In this document: positions 44,051-51,135 of the stretch, piece by piece
How positions within the stretch are numbered: position 1 is the stretch's first letter
Layout of the letters: every line of letters starts with the position of its first letter
From: Paraburkholderia dioscoreae
GTDB taxonomy: Bacteria; Pseudomonadota; Gammaproteobacteria; Burkholderiales; Burkholderiaceae
NCBI RefSeq assembly: GCF_902459535.1
Contig: NZ_LR699554.1
Location: forward strand, 1,736,001 to 1,800,000
DNA: 64,000 nucleotides
Direction: 5' to 3'
Made by a program: the position numbers and the translations under genes
The notes under the pieces: generated by a model
Seen by the model: only the letters and a program-made list of their open reading frames with translations
The model's database searches: none
Told to the model about the DNA's origin: nothing

Positions 44051-45112
44051 TCAACCTTCAGCATCCTGCTCCGCGCCTGCATAACGCGCCTGCTGGCCGA
44101 AGCTCGCCAGCGCCTTCGATCCATCGGGCAACACGAGTTCTCCCCGTTCGAGACGCGCCTTCAGATAGGTAAAGCTCTGCGCCGTCTGCGCGAACAGATG
44201 GTCGCCCGCCGACACCGGCGGATATTTCGCCACCGCCTCGGGCGTCGCGAACTGCGGCAGCGGTGCGACCACCGTGTGATAGTCGCAGGCGAAAAAGAGC
44301 GGGAACGAGTAGCGCTCCTCCCTCACCTTGCGCACGCGATGCGAGGTCGCGACATAGGTGCCGCCCGTCCACACTTCCAGCATGTCGCCGATGTTCACGA
44401 CGAAGGCGTTCCCGACCGGCGGCGCATCGATCCACTCGCCCTTGCCGTTCATGACTTCGAGACCTGGCGCGGTCGGCAGCAGGATCGTGAAGCACTCGTA
44501 GTCGGTATGCGCGCCGATGCCCGGCCGGTCTTCGGCTGACGGATCGAGCGGATAGTGGATCAGGCGCAACTGGCTCGGCGGCTTGCGCAGATAGCGTTCG
44601 AAGTGCTGTTCGGGCAGGCCGAGCGCGAGCGAAAAGCCTCGAAACAACGCACGGCCGAGTTCGAACGCCGCTTCATAGTAGCCGCCCACCGCCTCGCGAA
44701 AACCCGGTTGTTCGGGCCAGCTATTCGGGCCGAGCATCGGTGTGCCGGCAATCACGTCGGGGTCGTCGGCGGGCAGTTCGCGGCCTGTGTCGAACGCTTC
44801 CTTCCTGTCGCGCTTGCCGCCCGCGAAGACTTCCTCGCCTTCGGGCACATAGCCGCGATGCGCGCTCGAGTTGCCGATGTAATAGTGCATCTTCCAGTCG
44901 TGCCCGGCGGCAAAGAAGCGTTTGGCCTGCTCGATCAGCGCGCCCTGCTGTTCGCGCGACACCTGATGGCCGGTGACGTAAAAGAAACCGGCTTCGCGTG
45001 CAGCGCGATCCAGTTCGCGCGCGGTAACGAGGCGGCGCTCTATGTCGTCGCTGAAGAGGCCGCTGACATCGACGATAGGCAAGTGCTGAAAACCGGTATG
45101 GGTTGAGCTCAT
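44051..45112 (-). CDS. 2-oxoglutarate/Fe(II)-dependent oxygenase (isopenicillin N synthase-like)
   Basis: A 353-residue oxygenase. The N-terminal DIOX_N segment reads LPIVDVSGLF and GFFYVTGHQVS. The jelly-roll core has the iron ligands His202 and Asp204 (AHTDYE) and His258 (TSHRV), and the 2-oxoglutarate motif R-x-S (Arg267, Ser269). RGYVPEGEEV and GPNSWPEQPGF resemble the plant 2-ODD subgroup whose members hydroxylate homoarginine and release guanidine. The ATG overlaps the stop of the TIM-barrel gene (ATGA at 45109-45112), so the two are coupled. Placement between two guanidine riboswitches makes a guanidine-releasing substrate attractive but unproven. Confidence 0.8.
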   Translation of the reverse strand: MSSTHTGFQHLPIVDVSGLFSDDIERRLVTARELDRAAREAGFFYVTGHQVSREQQGALIEQAKRFFAAGHDWKMHYYIGNSSAHRGYVPEGEEVFAGGKRDRKEAFDTGRELPADDPDVIAGTPMLGPNSWPEQPGFREAVGGYYEAAFELGRALFRGFSLALGLPEQHFERYLRKPPSQLRLIHYPLDPSAEDRPGIGAHTDYECFTILLPTAPGLEVMNGKGEWIDAPPVGNAFVVNIGDMLEVWTGGTYVATSHRVRKVREERYSFPLFFACDYHTVVAPLPQFATPEAVAKYPPVSAGDHLFAQTAQSFTYLKARLERGELVLPDGSKALASFGQQARYAGAEQDAEG

Positions 45113-46014
45113 GAGAGGAGTGACGCCTGGGCGGCCTGCGGGTTGAAATGCGATTGCGTTTGCTGCGCGCCGCGCCCGGCAAGAAACGCGGCCAGATGGC
45201 GCCGTTCCTCGCGGCCCATCCATGTATTGATCTCCCATAGATCGGCCACCGGCGCATTCGTAAACGGCAGCGTGTGCAGATAGCCGTCAGGGCCGAACTC
45301 CGGCGTCATCGTCGTGACCGTGTAGCCCTGCCCGATCTGCGCGGTCCACAGCGCTTCCCAGATCCGCTGATGCGAGGCGAGGCAATCCGCGTACTCCGGC
45401 GCTGCCGGGTGCGGCACCTGCGGACCTTGCGGATAGCCGACACGGCCATGCAGATGATGCGCATGCGGCGCAAGTTCGAGGATCGTGTCCCACTCGCTGT
45501 CGAGCAGCCGCTCGCAGACGGACACCCAATGGCTGAAGTCGCAGGTCAGCTTGAGCGAGGGCACGGCGCGCGCGACATCCCGCGTAATCCACGGGTTGAA
45601 GAACGAACGCCCGCGGTGCGTTTCGAAACTGCAGATCACGTCGTGCTTCGCGGCGATTTCCACCGCGCGGGTGAAGAAGTCCACTTGGGTCGCGGCAGAC
45701 CATGCGTCGCAACCGGCCATCACATTGAAGAAGCGCGGTTCGAGCGGCTTGCCCCAGACGATCTTCTCCTCCAGATCCCGCAGATGATCGGCCGACGTGG
45801 CCGAGCGCTCCGGCACATAGCTGCCCGCCGTCGTGATCTCCGCGATGAAGCCGAGGCCTTCGTCCGCGATCGCCTCCGCAAAAGCGTCGCGCGCCGCGCC
45901 GCCGGGCGGCACCGGCGCTTCGATACCGTCGAAGCCCGCGGCCCGCACCAGCGGCGCGGCATCGCGCGGACCGCCATCGAATCCCCAGAACGTCTTGAAC
46001 AATTCGAATTTCAT
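45109..46014 (-). CDS. Xylose-isomerase-like TIM-barrel protein (sugar phosphate isomerase/epimerase family)
   Basis: A 301-residue AP_endonuc_2/IolE-like TIM barrel. It begins MKFELFKTFWGFDGGPRDAAPL and carries metal-ligand type residues in ICSFETHRGR, LKLTCDFSHW and HAHHLHGRV, consistent with a divalent-metal epimerase or isomerase. The substrate is unknown. GGAGAGG lies 5 bases before the ATG at 46014. It starts the two-gene operon with the oxygenase. A palindromic operator overlaps its -10 region. Confidence 0.8.
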   Translation of the reverse strand: MKFELFKTFWGFDGGPRDAAPLVRAAGFDGIEAPVPPGGAARDAFAEAIADEGLGFIAEITTAGSYVPERSATSADHLRDLEEKIVWGKPLEPRFFNVMAGCDAWSAATQVDFFTRAVEIAAKHDVICSFETHRGRSFFNPWITRDVARAVPSLKLTCDFSHWVSVCERLLDSEWDTILELAPHAHHLHGRVGYPQGPQVPHPAAPEYADCLASHQRIWEALWTAQIGQGYTVTTMTPEFGPDGYLHTLPFTNAPVADLWEINTWMGREERRHLAAFLAGRGAQQTQSHFNPQAAQASLLS

Positions 46015-46025
46015 CACCTCTCCAT

Positions 46026-46073
46026 TTACATGCAAAATTGCATGTAATAGTACATATTAAATTCGCGAGTCAA
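46026..46073 (-). promoter_or_regulatory. Promoter and palindromic operator of the isomerase-oxygenase operon
   Basis: Two perfectly complementary 10-base arms, TTACATGCAA (46026-46035) and TTGCATGTAA (46038-46047), with a 2-bp centre. On the complement a TTGACT -35 (46068-46073) and TATTAC -10 (46044-46049) are 18 bp apart, so the operator overlaps the -10 and the start of transcription. The divergent winged-helix gene at 46172 is the obvious candidate repressor. Confidence 0.6.
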
Positions 46074-46171
46074 TAAACTATCCGTGCATGGCCGTGCAAA
46101 AATCCGGGCACGCCCGATTTGCGGCTCGATTAGCACTTAAACTGTGCAGCCCTCCTCCTGGTGGTGAATCG

Positions 46172-46540
46172 ATGAAGAAGAAAATTGCGCGTGCCAAAGG
46201 TCAGGCCGTCGCGCGCGCCATTCTCGACATGGACTGGCAATGGTCGGCGCATTTCGGCGATCTCGGCCTGAACGATCTGAACTACAGCGATCTGTTCTGC
46301 CGCATGTGGGTGGACCCGGAAGACTACTTCGCCAAGACCGCGCTCTACGAGTTCATGCCGGGCGTGAGCCGCCGTACCGCCGTGCGTTACGTTCAGGAGC
46401 TGATCGACCGCGGCTGGCTGCTGGAGACGAGTTCCGCCGAAGATCGCCGCATCAAGCAGGTGAGCCTCGCGGCGTCGATCGGGGAGCGGCTCGAGCAGTT
46501 TCTGGCTTACGTGCACCAACGGTTCGCGGCGCTGGATTGA
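46172..46540 (+). CDS. Small winged-helix (MarR-like) DNA-binding protein
   Basis: A 122-residue protein. A basic N-terminus (MKKKIARAKGQ) is followed by a predicted winged helix: VSRRTAVRYVQELIDRGWL as the recognition helix and TSSAEDRRIKQVSLAASIGERLEQF as the wing and C-terminal helix. The DRR wing motif is typical of MarR proteins, although the protein is shorter than average (about 140-150). It is divergent from the isomerase-oxygenase operon, whose promoter has a 22-bp palindromic operator. The start at 46172 is uncertain because the ribosome binding site is weak; an in-frame ATG at 46088 is also open. Confidence 0.7.
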   Translation: MKKKIARAKGQAVARAILDMDWQWSAHFGDLGLNDLNYSDLFCRMWVDPEDYFAKTALYEFMPGVSRRTAVRYVQELIDRGWLLETSSAEDRRIKQVSLAASIGERLEQFLAYVHQRFAALD

Positions 46541-46576
46541 CAGCGCGTCCGCATAAACCCTGGCGCGAAATCCACT

Positions 46577-46590
46577 GGCATATTTCTCGC
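46577..46590 (+). promoter_or_regulatory. Sigma-54-like promoter of the guanidine-binding protein gene
   Basis: TGGCATATTTCTCGCT has GG at 46577-46578 and GC at 46589-46590 with 10 bases between. The predicted start near 46602 is about 30 nt upstream of the riboswitch, the same arrangement as at 43634-43647. Confidence 0.55.
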
Positions 46591-46629
46591 TAGATAATTC
46601 GCCGAGAGGTGCGGCAGCGTCGCATCTTA

Positions 46630-46755
46630 GGGATGCTAGGGTTCCGGTTCGAGAGAACGTCTGGTCCGAGAGCAGCCCGGTGCGCCGGCAGGTTCGATTG
46701 CAGACACGAACGGCTGGCGGCACTACACGGCGGGACAAAAGCCCGGGAGATTGGC
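46630..46755 (+). ncRNA. Guanidine-I (ykkC subtype 1) riboswitch upstream of binding-protein gene
   Basis: Conserved blocks in order: CTAGGGTTCCGG (46636-46647), CTGGTCCGAGAGC (46661-46673) and GGGACAAAAGCCCGGGAGA (46732-46750). The middle block matches the minus-strand copy base for base; the last block differs by a C-for-T change typical of the class. It precedes the NitT/TauT-type binding protein by about 190 nt, which supports guanidine as the ligand of that transporter. Confidence 0.92.
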
Positions 46756-46793
46756 GATAGCAATGTCTATCGTGCCTCTCCGTGGCCGGCGTT

Positions 46794-46831
46794 TGTCTCG
46801 TGCACGTTTGTTTCGTGCATGTGTCTCGTGC
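46794..46831 (+). repeat. Three tandem TGT(C/T)TCGTGC repeats in the riboswitch-gene leader
   Basis: Copies begin at 46794, 46809 and 46822. They lie in the 190-nt leader between aptamer and start codon (46756-46945), where an expression platform would be. A GC-rich near-palindrome, GCTCTCGCGCGGGAGC, follows at about 46853-46868 and could be a terminator or anti-terminator stem. Confidence 0.4.
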
Positions 46832-46945
46832 GTTTCCGCGCTTTGTCGTTCGCTCTCGCGCGGGAGCCGGTCATGTTGTTTCATCGCGCAGTCGCCGCGC
46901 GATCCAACTCAACAATCGCAATTGACCGGTCTCCTGGAGAAAACG

Positions 46946-48010
46946 ATGAAACGCTTCGAATCTTTGCCCACATCCCGTCCTTCCCTCACTTCGCCCGCGC
47001 GCTTCGCGTCGGCCCTTCGCGTGCGTGGCGTGCTCGCCGTGGCCGCTGCCGCGCTCAGTATCGGACTGACTGCGGGCTTTACCGCGACCCCGGCGTACGC
47101 GGCCACGCCGCTCGCCATCGGCTATAGCGACTGGCCCGGCTTCGTCGCCTTTCAGATCGCGATCGAAAAAGGCTGGTTCAAGGAAGCCGGCGTGGACGTC
47201 AATTTCCAGTGGTTCGACTACTCGGCCTCGCTCGATGCGTTTTCCGCCGGCAAACTCGATGCGGTCGGCGCAACCAACGGCGACGCGCTGGTGACAGGCG
47301 CAAGCGGCGCCAAGAACGTGATGATCCTGCTGACCGACTATTCGAGCGGCAACGACATGATCGTCGCCAAACCGCCGGTGCGCACGGTGGAAGGATTGAA
47401 GGGCAAGAAGGTCGGCGTTGAAATCGGCCTCGTCGATCACCTGCTGCTCGACACGGCGCTGGAAAAACACGCGCTGAAGGAATCGGACCTCACGCTCGTC
47501 AACGCGAAGACCAACGAATTGCCGCAAGTGCTCGCGTCGTCCAAAGACATCGCCGCGGTCGGCGCCTGGCAACCGAACGCGGGTGAAGCGCTCAAGCGCG
47601 TACCGGGCTCGCGGCCGATCTTCACGTCCGCCGACGCCCCCGGCCTGATCTACGACGCGATCACCGTGAACCCCGTCAGCCTGCAATCGCGCAGGGCCGA
47701 CTGGGCCAAGGTGATCACGGTCTGGTATCGCTGCGTGGCCTATATCAACGATCCGAAGACGCAGCCGGACGCGGTCAAGATCATGTCCGCGCGGGTCGGC
47801 CTCACGCCGGCGCAGTACCTGCCCCTGCTCAAAGGCACCCACCTGCTCGACTCCGCGGCGGCGAAGAAGGCCTTCACCAAAGGCGACGGACTGGACTCCG
47901 TGTACGGTTCGAGCGTGAACGCCGACAGGTTCAACGTGCGCAACGCCGTGTACAAGCAGTCGCAAAACGTGAGCGCCTATATCGACCCTTCGCTCGCCAA
48001 CGCGCAGTAA
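46946..48010 (+). CDS. NitT/TauT-family substrate-binding protein, probable guanidine-binding component
   Basis: A 354-residue secreted binding protein with a long N-terminal signal region (cleavage probably after ATPAYA, residue 52). The mature part has IGYSDWPGFVAFQIAIEKGWFKEAGVDVNFQWF, DAVGATNGDALV and VEIGLVDHLLLDTAL, all typical of the NMT1/TauA/SsuA fold. The riboswitch in its leader makes guanidine the likely ligand. The matching permease and ATPase are not adjacent but lie at 34984-36929 under the other riboswitch. GGAG precedes the ATG by 6-7 bases. Confidence 0.88.
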   Translation: MKRFESLPTSRPSLTSPARFASALRVRGVLAVAAAALSIGLTAGFTATPAYAATPLAIGYSDWPGFVAFQIAIEKGWFKEAGVDVNFQWFDYSASLDAFSAGKLDAVGATNGDALVTGASGAKNVMILLTDYSSGNDMIVAKPPVRTVEGLKGKKVGVEIGLVDHLLLDTALEKHALKESDLTLVNAKTNELPQVLASSKDIAAVGAWQPNAGEALKRVPGSRPIFTSADAPGLIYDAITVNPVSLQSRRADWAKVITVWYRCVAYINDPKTQPDAVKIMSARVGLTPAQYLPLLKGTHLLDSAAAKKAFTKGDGLDSVYGSSVNADRFNVRNAVYKQSQNVSAYIDPSLANAQ

Positions 48011-48169
48011 GCAGCCCGCGAAGCGCTGCCGCTATAACCGCCGAAATAGCCCGCGGACCCGAAACTGTTATTCTTGCGTCTCTCCCGACCATCAAGGTCG
48101 CCTGCTGCCTCCGGGCGGCAACTCCCAAGCGGCGCTTCTGCGCCCGACTTCCGAGAGACAGGAATTTGC

Positions 48170-49213
48170 ATGTTCGGTTTTCTGCGCGGCTATTTTTCCA
48201 ACGACCTGGCAATCGACCTCGGCACGTCGAACACGCTCATCTACATGCGTGGCAAGGGTATCGTGCTCGACGAACCTTCGGTGGTCTCGATTCGTCAGGA
48301 AGGCGGTCCGAACGGCAAGAAGATCATTCTGGCCGTCGGCAAGGAAGCAAAACAGATGCTCGGCAAGGTGCCGGGCAATATCGAGGCGATCCGCCCGATG
48401 AAAGACGGCGTGATCGCCGACTTCAACATTACCCAGCAGATGATCAAGCGCTTCATCCAGATGGCGCACGAGTCGCGTATGTTCGCGCCGTCGCCGCGCA
48501 TCATCATCTGCGTGCCGTGCGGCTCTACCCAGGTGGAGCGCCGCGCGATCAAGGAAGCCGCGCACAGCGCGGGCGCCTCGCAGGTCTATCTGATCGAGGA
48601 GCCGATGGCCGCGGCCACCGGCGCGGGCTTGCCGGTGTCGGAAGCGACCGGCTCGATGGTGGTCGACATTGGCGGCGGCACCACCGAAGTGGGCGTGATC
48701 TCGCTCGGCGGCATTGTCTATAAAGGCTCGGTGCGCGTGGGCGGCGACAAGTTCGACGACGCGATCGTCAACTACATTCGCCGCAACTACGGCATGCTGA
48801 TCGGCGAGCAAACGGCTGAAGCCATCAAGAAGGAAATCGGCTCCGCGTTTCCGGGCTCCGAAGTCAAGGAGATGGAAGTCAAGGGCCGCAATATGTCGGA
48901 AGGGATTCCGCGCAGCTTCACGGTGTCCAGCAACGAGATTCTCGAAGCGCTGACCGATCCGCTCAACCAGATCGTCTCCGCCGTGAAGATCGCGCTGGAG
49001 CAGACGCCGCCGGAACTGGGCGCGGACATTGCCGAGCGCGGCATCATGCTGGCGGGCGGCGGCGCGCTGCTGCGCGATCTGGACCGTCTGCTGGCAGAAG
49101 AAACGGGCTTGCCGGTGTTCGTCGCCGAAGCGCCGCTGACGTGCGTGGTGCGCGGTTCAGGCATGGCGCTCGAACGGATCGACAAATTCGGCGGCGCGTT
49201 CTCTTACGAATGA
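48170..49213 (+). CDS. mreB: Rod-shape actin homologue MreB (orphan copy)
   Basis: A 347-residue actin-like ATPase: phosphate 1 loop LAIDLGTSNTLIY, phosphate 2 loop VVDIGGGTTEVGVIS and adenosine motif LAGGGALLRDLDRLL. The N-terminal FGFLRGYFSND is the amphipathic membrane-binding segment of MreB. It directs side-wall peptidoglycan synthesis. mreC, mreD and mrdA are not downstream; the next gene is a GntR regulator on the other strand, so this is probably a second copy outside the mre operon. AGGA precedes the ATG at 48170. Confidence 0.93.
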   Translation: MFGFLRGYFSNDLAIDLGTSNTLIYMRGKGIVLDEPSVVSIRQEGGPNGKKIILAVGKEAKQMLGKVPGNIEAIRPMKDGVIADFNITQQMIKRFIQMAHESRMFAPSPRIIICVPCGSTQVERRAIKEAAHSAGASQVYLIEEPMAAATGAGLPVSEATGSMVVDIGGGTTEVGVISLGGIVYKGSVRVGGDKFDDAIVNYIRRNYGMLIGEQTAEAIKKEIGSAFPGSEVKEMEVKGRNMSEGIPRSFTVSSNEILEALTDPLNQIVSAVKIALEQTPPELGADIAERGIMLAGGGALLRDLDRLLAEETGLPVFVAEAPLTCVVRGSGMALERIDKFGGAFSYE

Positions 49214-49239
49214 GCCTCGCGCGCCTGCGGACGCTCGAA

Positions 49240-49275
49240 CCACTCAAGCCGCTCAAGCAACTCAACCCGCTCAGG
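49240..49275 (+). repeat. Four 9-bp imperfect tandem repeats
   Basis: CCACTCAAG, CCGCTCAAG, CAACTCAAC and CCGCTCAGG run end to end between the mreB and GntR genes and overlap the last codon of the latter. This is probably slipped-strand expansion with no known role. Confidence 0.5.
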
Positions 49276-50029
49276 ACACGAACGGCAGCTTGCTGTCGCG
49301 CGCCGCGGCAAGCATGGACAGTGTGATCTTGCGCACTTCCAGCTTGCTCTGCGTGATATGCGCGCGCAGCAGAATGATCGCTTCGGTCAGCCGGTTGCGT
49401 TCGATCAGATTGAGCATGGTGGCATGTTCGTCGTACGTTGCGCTGGTGCGGTGCGGTTTCAGAAAATCGAGCCGCCGCACGATGCGGATGCGCTCGGTCA
49501 CTTCGTTATGCACGCGCAGCATTTCAGCGTTGCCGGTGGCGGCGACCAGTTGTCGGTGAAAATTTTCGTCCATGCCGAACATTTTCACCGGGTCGCTCTC
49601 GCGCAATTCGGGCTCGACGCACCAGACGGCCTTCAATGCCTCGACGGCGGCGTGCGCGCTATCGCCGCCCGTGCCTATCCGCTCCACCGCCGCGACTTCC
49701 AGCACGATGCGCAAATCGTAGAGCTGATCGAGTTGATCGAAGTTGATCGGCGAGACTTTCCAGCCGCGCCGGAAGCCGACTTCCAGATAGCCCTCGCGTT
49801 GCAGCCGGAACAGACCGTCGCGCATCGGCGTGCGCGACACGCCGTAGTGCTGCGCAATGCCGTTCTCCGAAAAACGGTCGCCGGGAAAGAGGCGAAAGCT
49901 GAAGATATCGTTCTTGAGCTGCTGATAGACCTGCTCGGCGAGCGGGTTGGCCGCGGCAGGCTGCGCGGGCGCATCCTGCACGCCTGAGGCAGCGGGCGTC
50001 TCCAGCAGATTGGTCGGGTCGTCGTTCAT
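49271..50029 (-). CDS. GntR-family regulator, FCD subfamily
   Basis: A 252-residue regulator. The N-terminal winged helix (about residues 30-95) includes DRFSENGIAQHYGVSRTPMRDGLFRLQREGYL, and an FCD effector domain follows with metal-binding-type residues in DENFHRQLV, DEHATML and LLRAHI. AAAGGA precedes the ATG. It follows the AtzH-like gene by 33 bp and is probably the last gene of the biuret/triuret operon, likely binding an intermediate of that pathway. Confidence 0.9.
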   Translation of the reverse strand: MNDDPTNLLETPAASGVQDAPAQPAAANPLAEQVYQQLKNDIFSFRLFPGDRFSENGIAQHYGVSRTPMRDGLFRLQREGYLEVGFRRGWKVSPINFDQLDQLYDLRIVLEVAAVERIGTGGDSAHAAVEALKAVWCVEPELRESDPVKMFGMDENFHRQLVAATGNAEMLRVHNEVTERIRIVRRLDFLKPHRTSATYDEHATMLNLIERNRLTEAIILLRAHITQSKLEVRKITLSMLAAARDSKLPFVS

Positions 50030-50062
50030 GTTGCCTGGTCCTTTGTTCTTATTATCGGCGTT

Positions 50063-50449
50063 TCATGGCATGGCGATAAGGCTGACATGCGCGGCGACGA
50101 TTTTCCAGCCATCGGCGGGACTGAGCCTCGCCCACGTTTGCATCTGGCGACCGAGCAAGGGCGTGGCGTCGCTCGTGAATTCGGTGCTGACGGTGGCGAA
50201 GTCCGCGCCGAAGGTCGTCACCACGATTCGATGCAGCTTGCGAGACTTCGGCACCGGCTCGCAGCGCTCGCGCCATGCGCGGATCGCTTCGCCGCCGTGC
50301 TGCACCTCGGCAATGCCGTAGCGCACCGTCTCCGGCGTGTGCCAGAAAAGCGCGTTCATCGCCTCGATGTCGTTCTCCACCAGCGCCCGTTCGTATTCGA
50401 CGAACGCCGCCTGCACCTGTGCCACGATGTCGGGCTGATTTACTTCCAT
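50063..50449 (-). CDS. AtzH-like protein (DUF3225, NTF2 fold)
   Basis: A 128-residue NTF2-like protein beginning MEVNQPDIVAQVQAAFVEYERALV with FWHTPETVRYGIAEVQHGG and FTSDATPLLGRQMQTW. This matches the AtzH/HpxZ group; AtzH is a decarboxylating amidohydrolase acting on dicarboxylated urea in cyanuric acid breakdown. Here it could process the carboxylated product formed from triuret. The start at 50449 overlaps the upstream hydrolase gene by 10 bp, so translation is coupled. Confidence 0.82.
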   Translation of the reverse strand: MEVNQPDIVAQVQAAFVEYERALVENDIEAMNALFWHTPETVRYGIAEVQHGGEAIRAWRERCEPVPKSRKLHRIVVTTFGADFATVSTEFTSDATPLLGRQMQTWARLSPADGWKIVAAHVSLIAMP

Positions 50450-51135
50450 GCTGGGATCGTCCCGTCGATTTTCAATAGTGAGGACAAAGGTGCGGTCCAG
50501 CCGACAATGCCGCCTTGCGAGCGCACCATCTCGAGCGTCGCCTGTTTGAACGCGGGGAAATAGCTCGCGGTGGCGTCTTCGATCAGCAGGCTGTCGTAAC
50601 CACGGTCGTTGGCTTCGCGCATCGACGTTTGCACGCATACCTCGGTGGTCACGCCGGCAAACACCAGATGCGTGATGCCGCGCATCGCCAGTTCCTCGCC
50701 GAGCCGGGTTGCGTAAAACGCGCCCTTGCCGGGTTTGTCGATTACCAGTTCGCCGGCCAGCGGCACAAGCGGCTCGATGATCGCATTGCCGGGCTCGCCG
50801 CGAACGAGGATGCGACCCATCGGCCCCGCGTCGCCGATACGCGCATTCGGCGCGCCGCGCAGACGCTTGGCCGGCGGACAGTCGGACAGATCCGCCGCAT
50901 GCGATTCACGCGTATGCACGACGAGCCAGTGGTGTTGGCGCGCGAACGCGAGCAGCGCGGCCACGGTCGGCACGATCTCCGCGAGCAGCGACACGTCGTT
51001 GCCGAGCGATTCGCCGAAGCCGCCCGGCTCGATGAAGTCGCGCTGCATGTCGATCACGACCAGCGCGGTCTTTGCGGGGTCGAAGCTGAACGGTCCGGGT
51101 TGGGCGGCGATGCTCAGCAGGTGGGTCGATGTCAT
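50440..51135 (-). CDS. Isochorismatase-family cysteine hydrolase, possible triuret hydrolase (TrtA-like)
   Basis: A 231-residue cysteine hydrolase. The triad is Asp29 (VVIDMQRDF), Lys134 (VIDKPGKGAFYAT) and Cys167 (TTEVCVQTS). It is a diverged paralogue of BiuH in the same operon. Known triuret hydrolases belong to this family and occur beside BiuH, which makes triuret the leading candidate; another N-carbamoyl amide is possible. Its ATG overlaps the ATPase stop codon (ATGA at 51132-51135). Confidence 0.78.
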   Translation of the reverse strand: MTSTHLLSIAAQPGPFSFDPAKTALVVIDMQRDFIEPGGFGESLGNDVSLLAEIVPTVAALLAFARQHHWLVVHTRESHAADLSDCPPAKRLRGAPNARIGDAGPMGRILVRGEPGNAIIEPLVPLAGELVIDKPGKGAFYATRLGEELAMRGITHLVFAGVTTEVCVQTSMREANDRGYDSLLIEDATASYFPAFKQATLEMVRSQGGIVGWTAPLSSLLKIDGTIPAWK

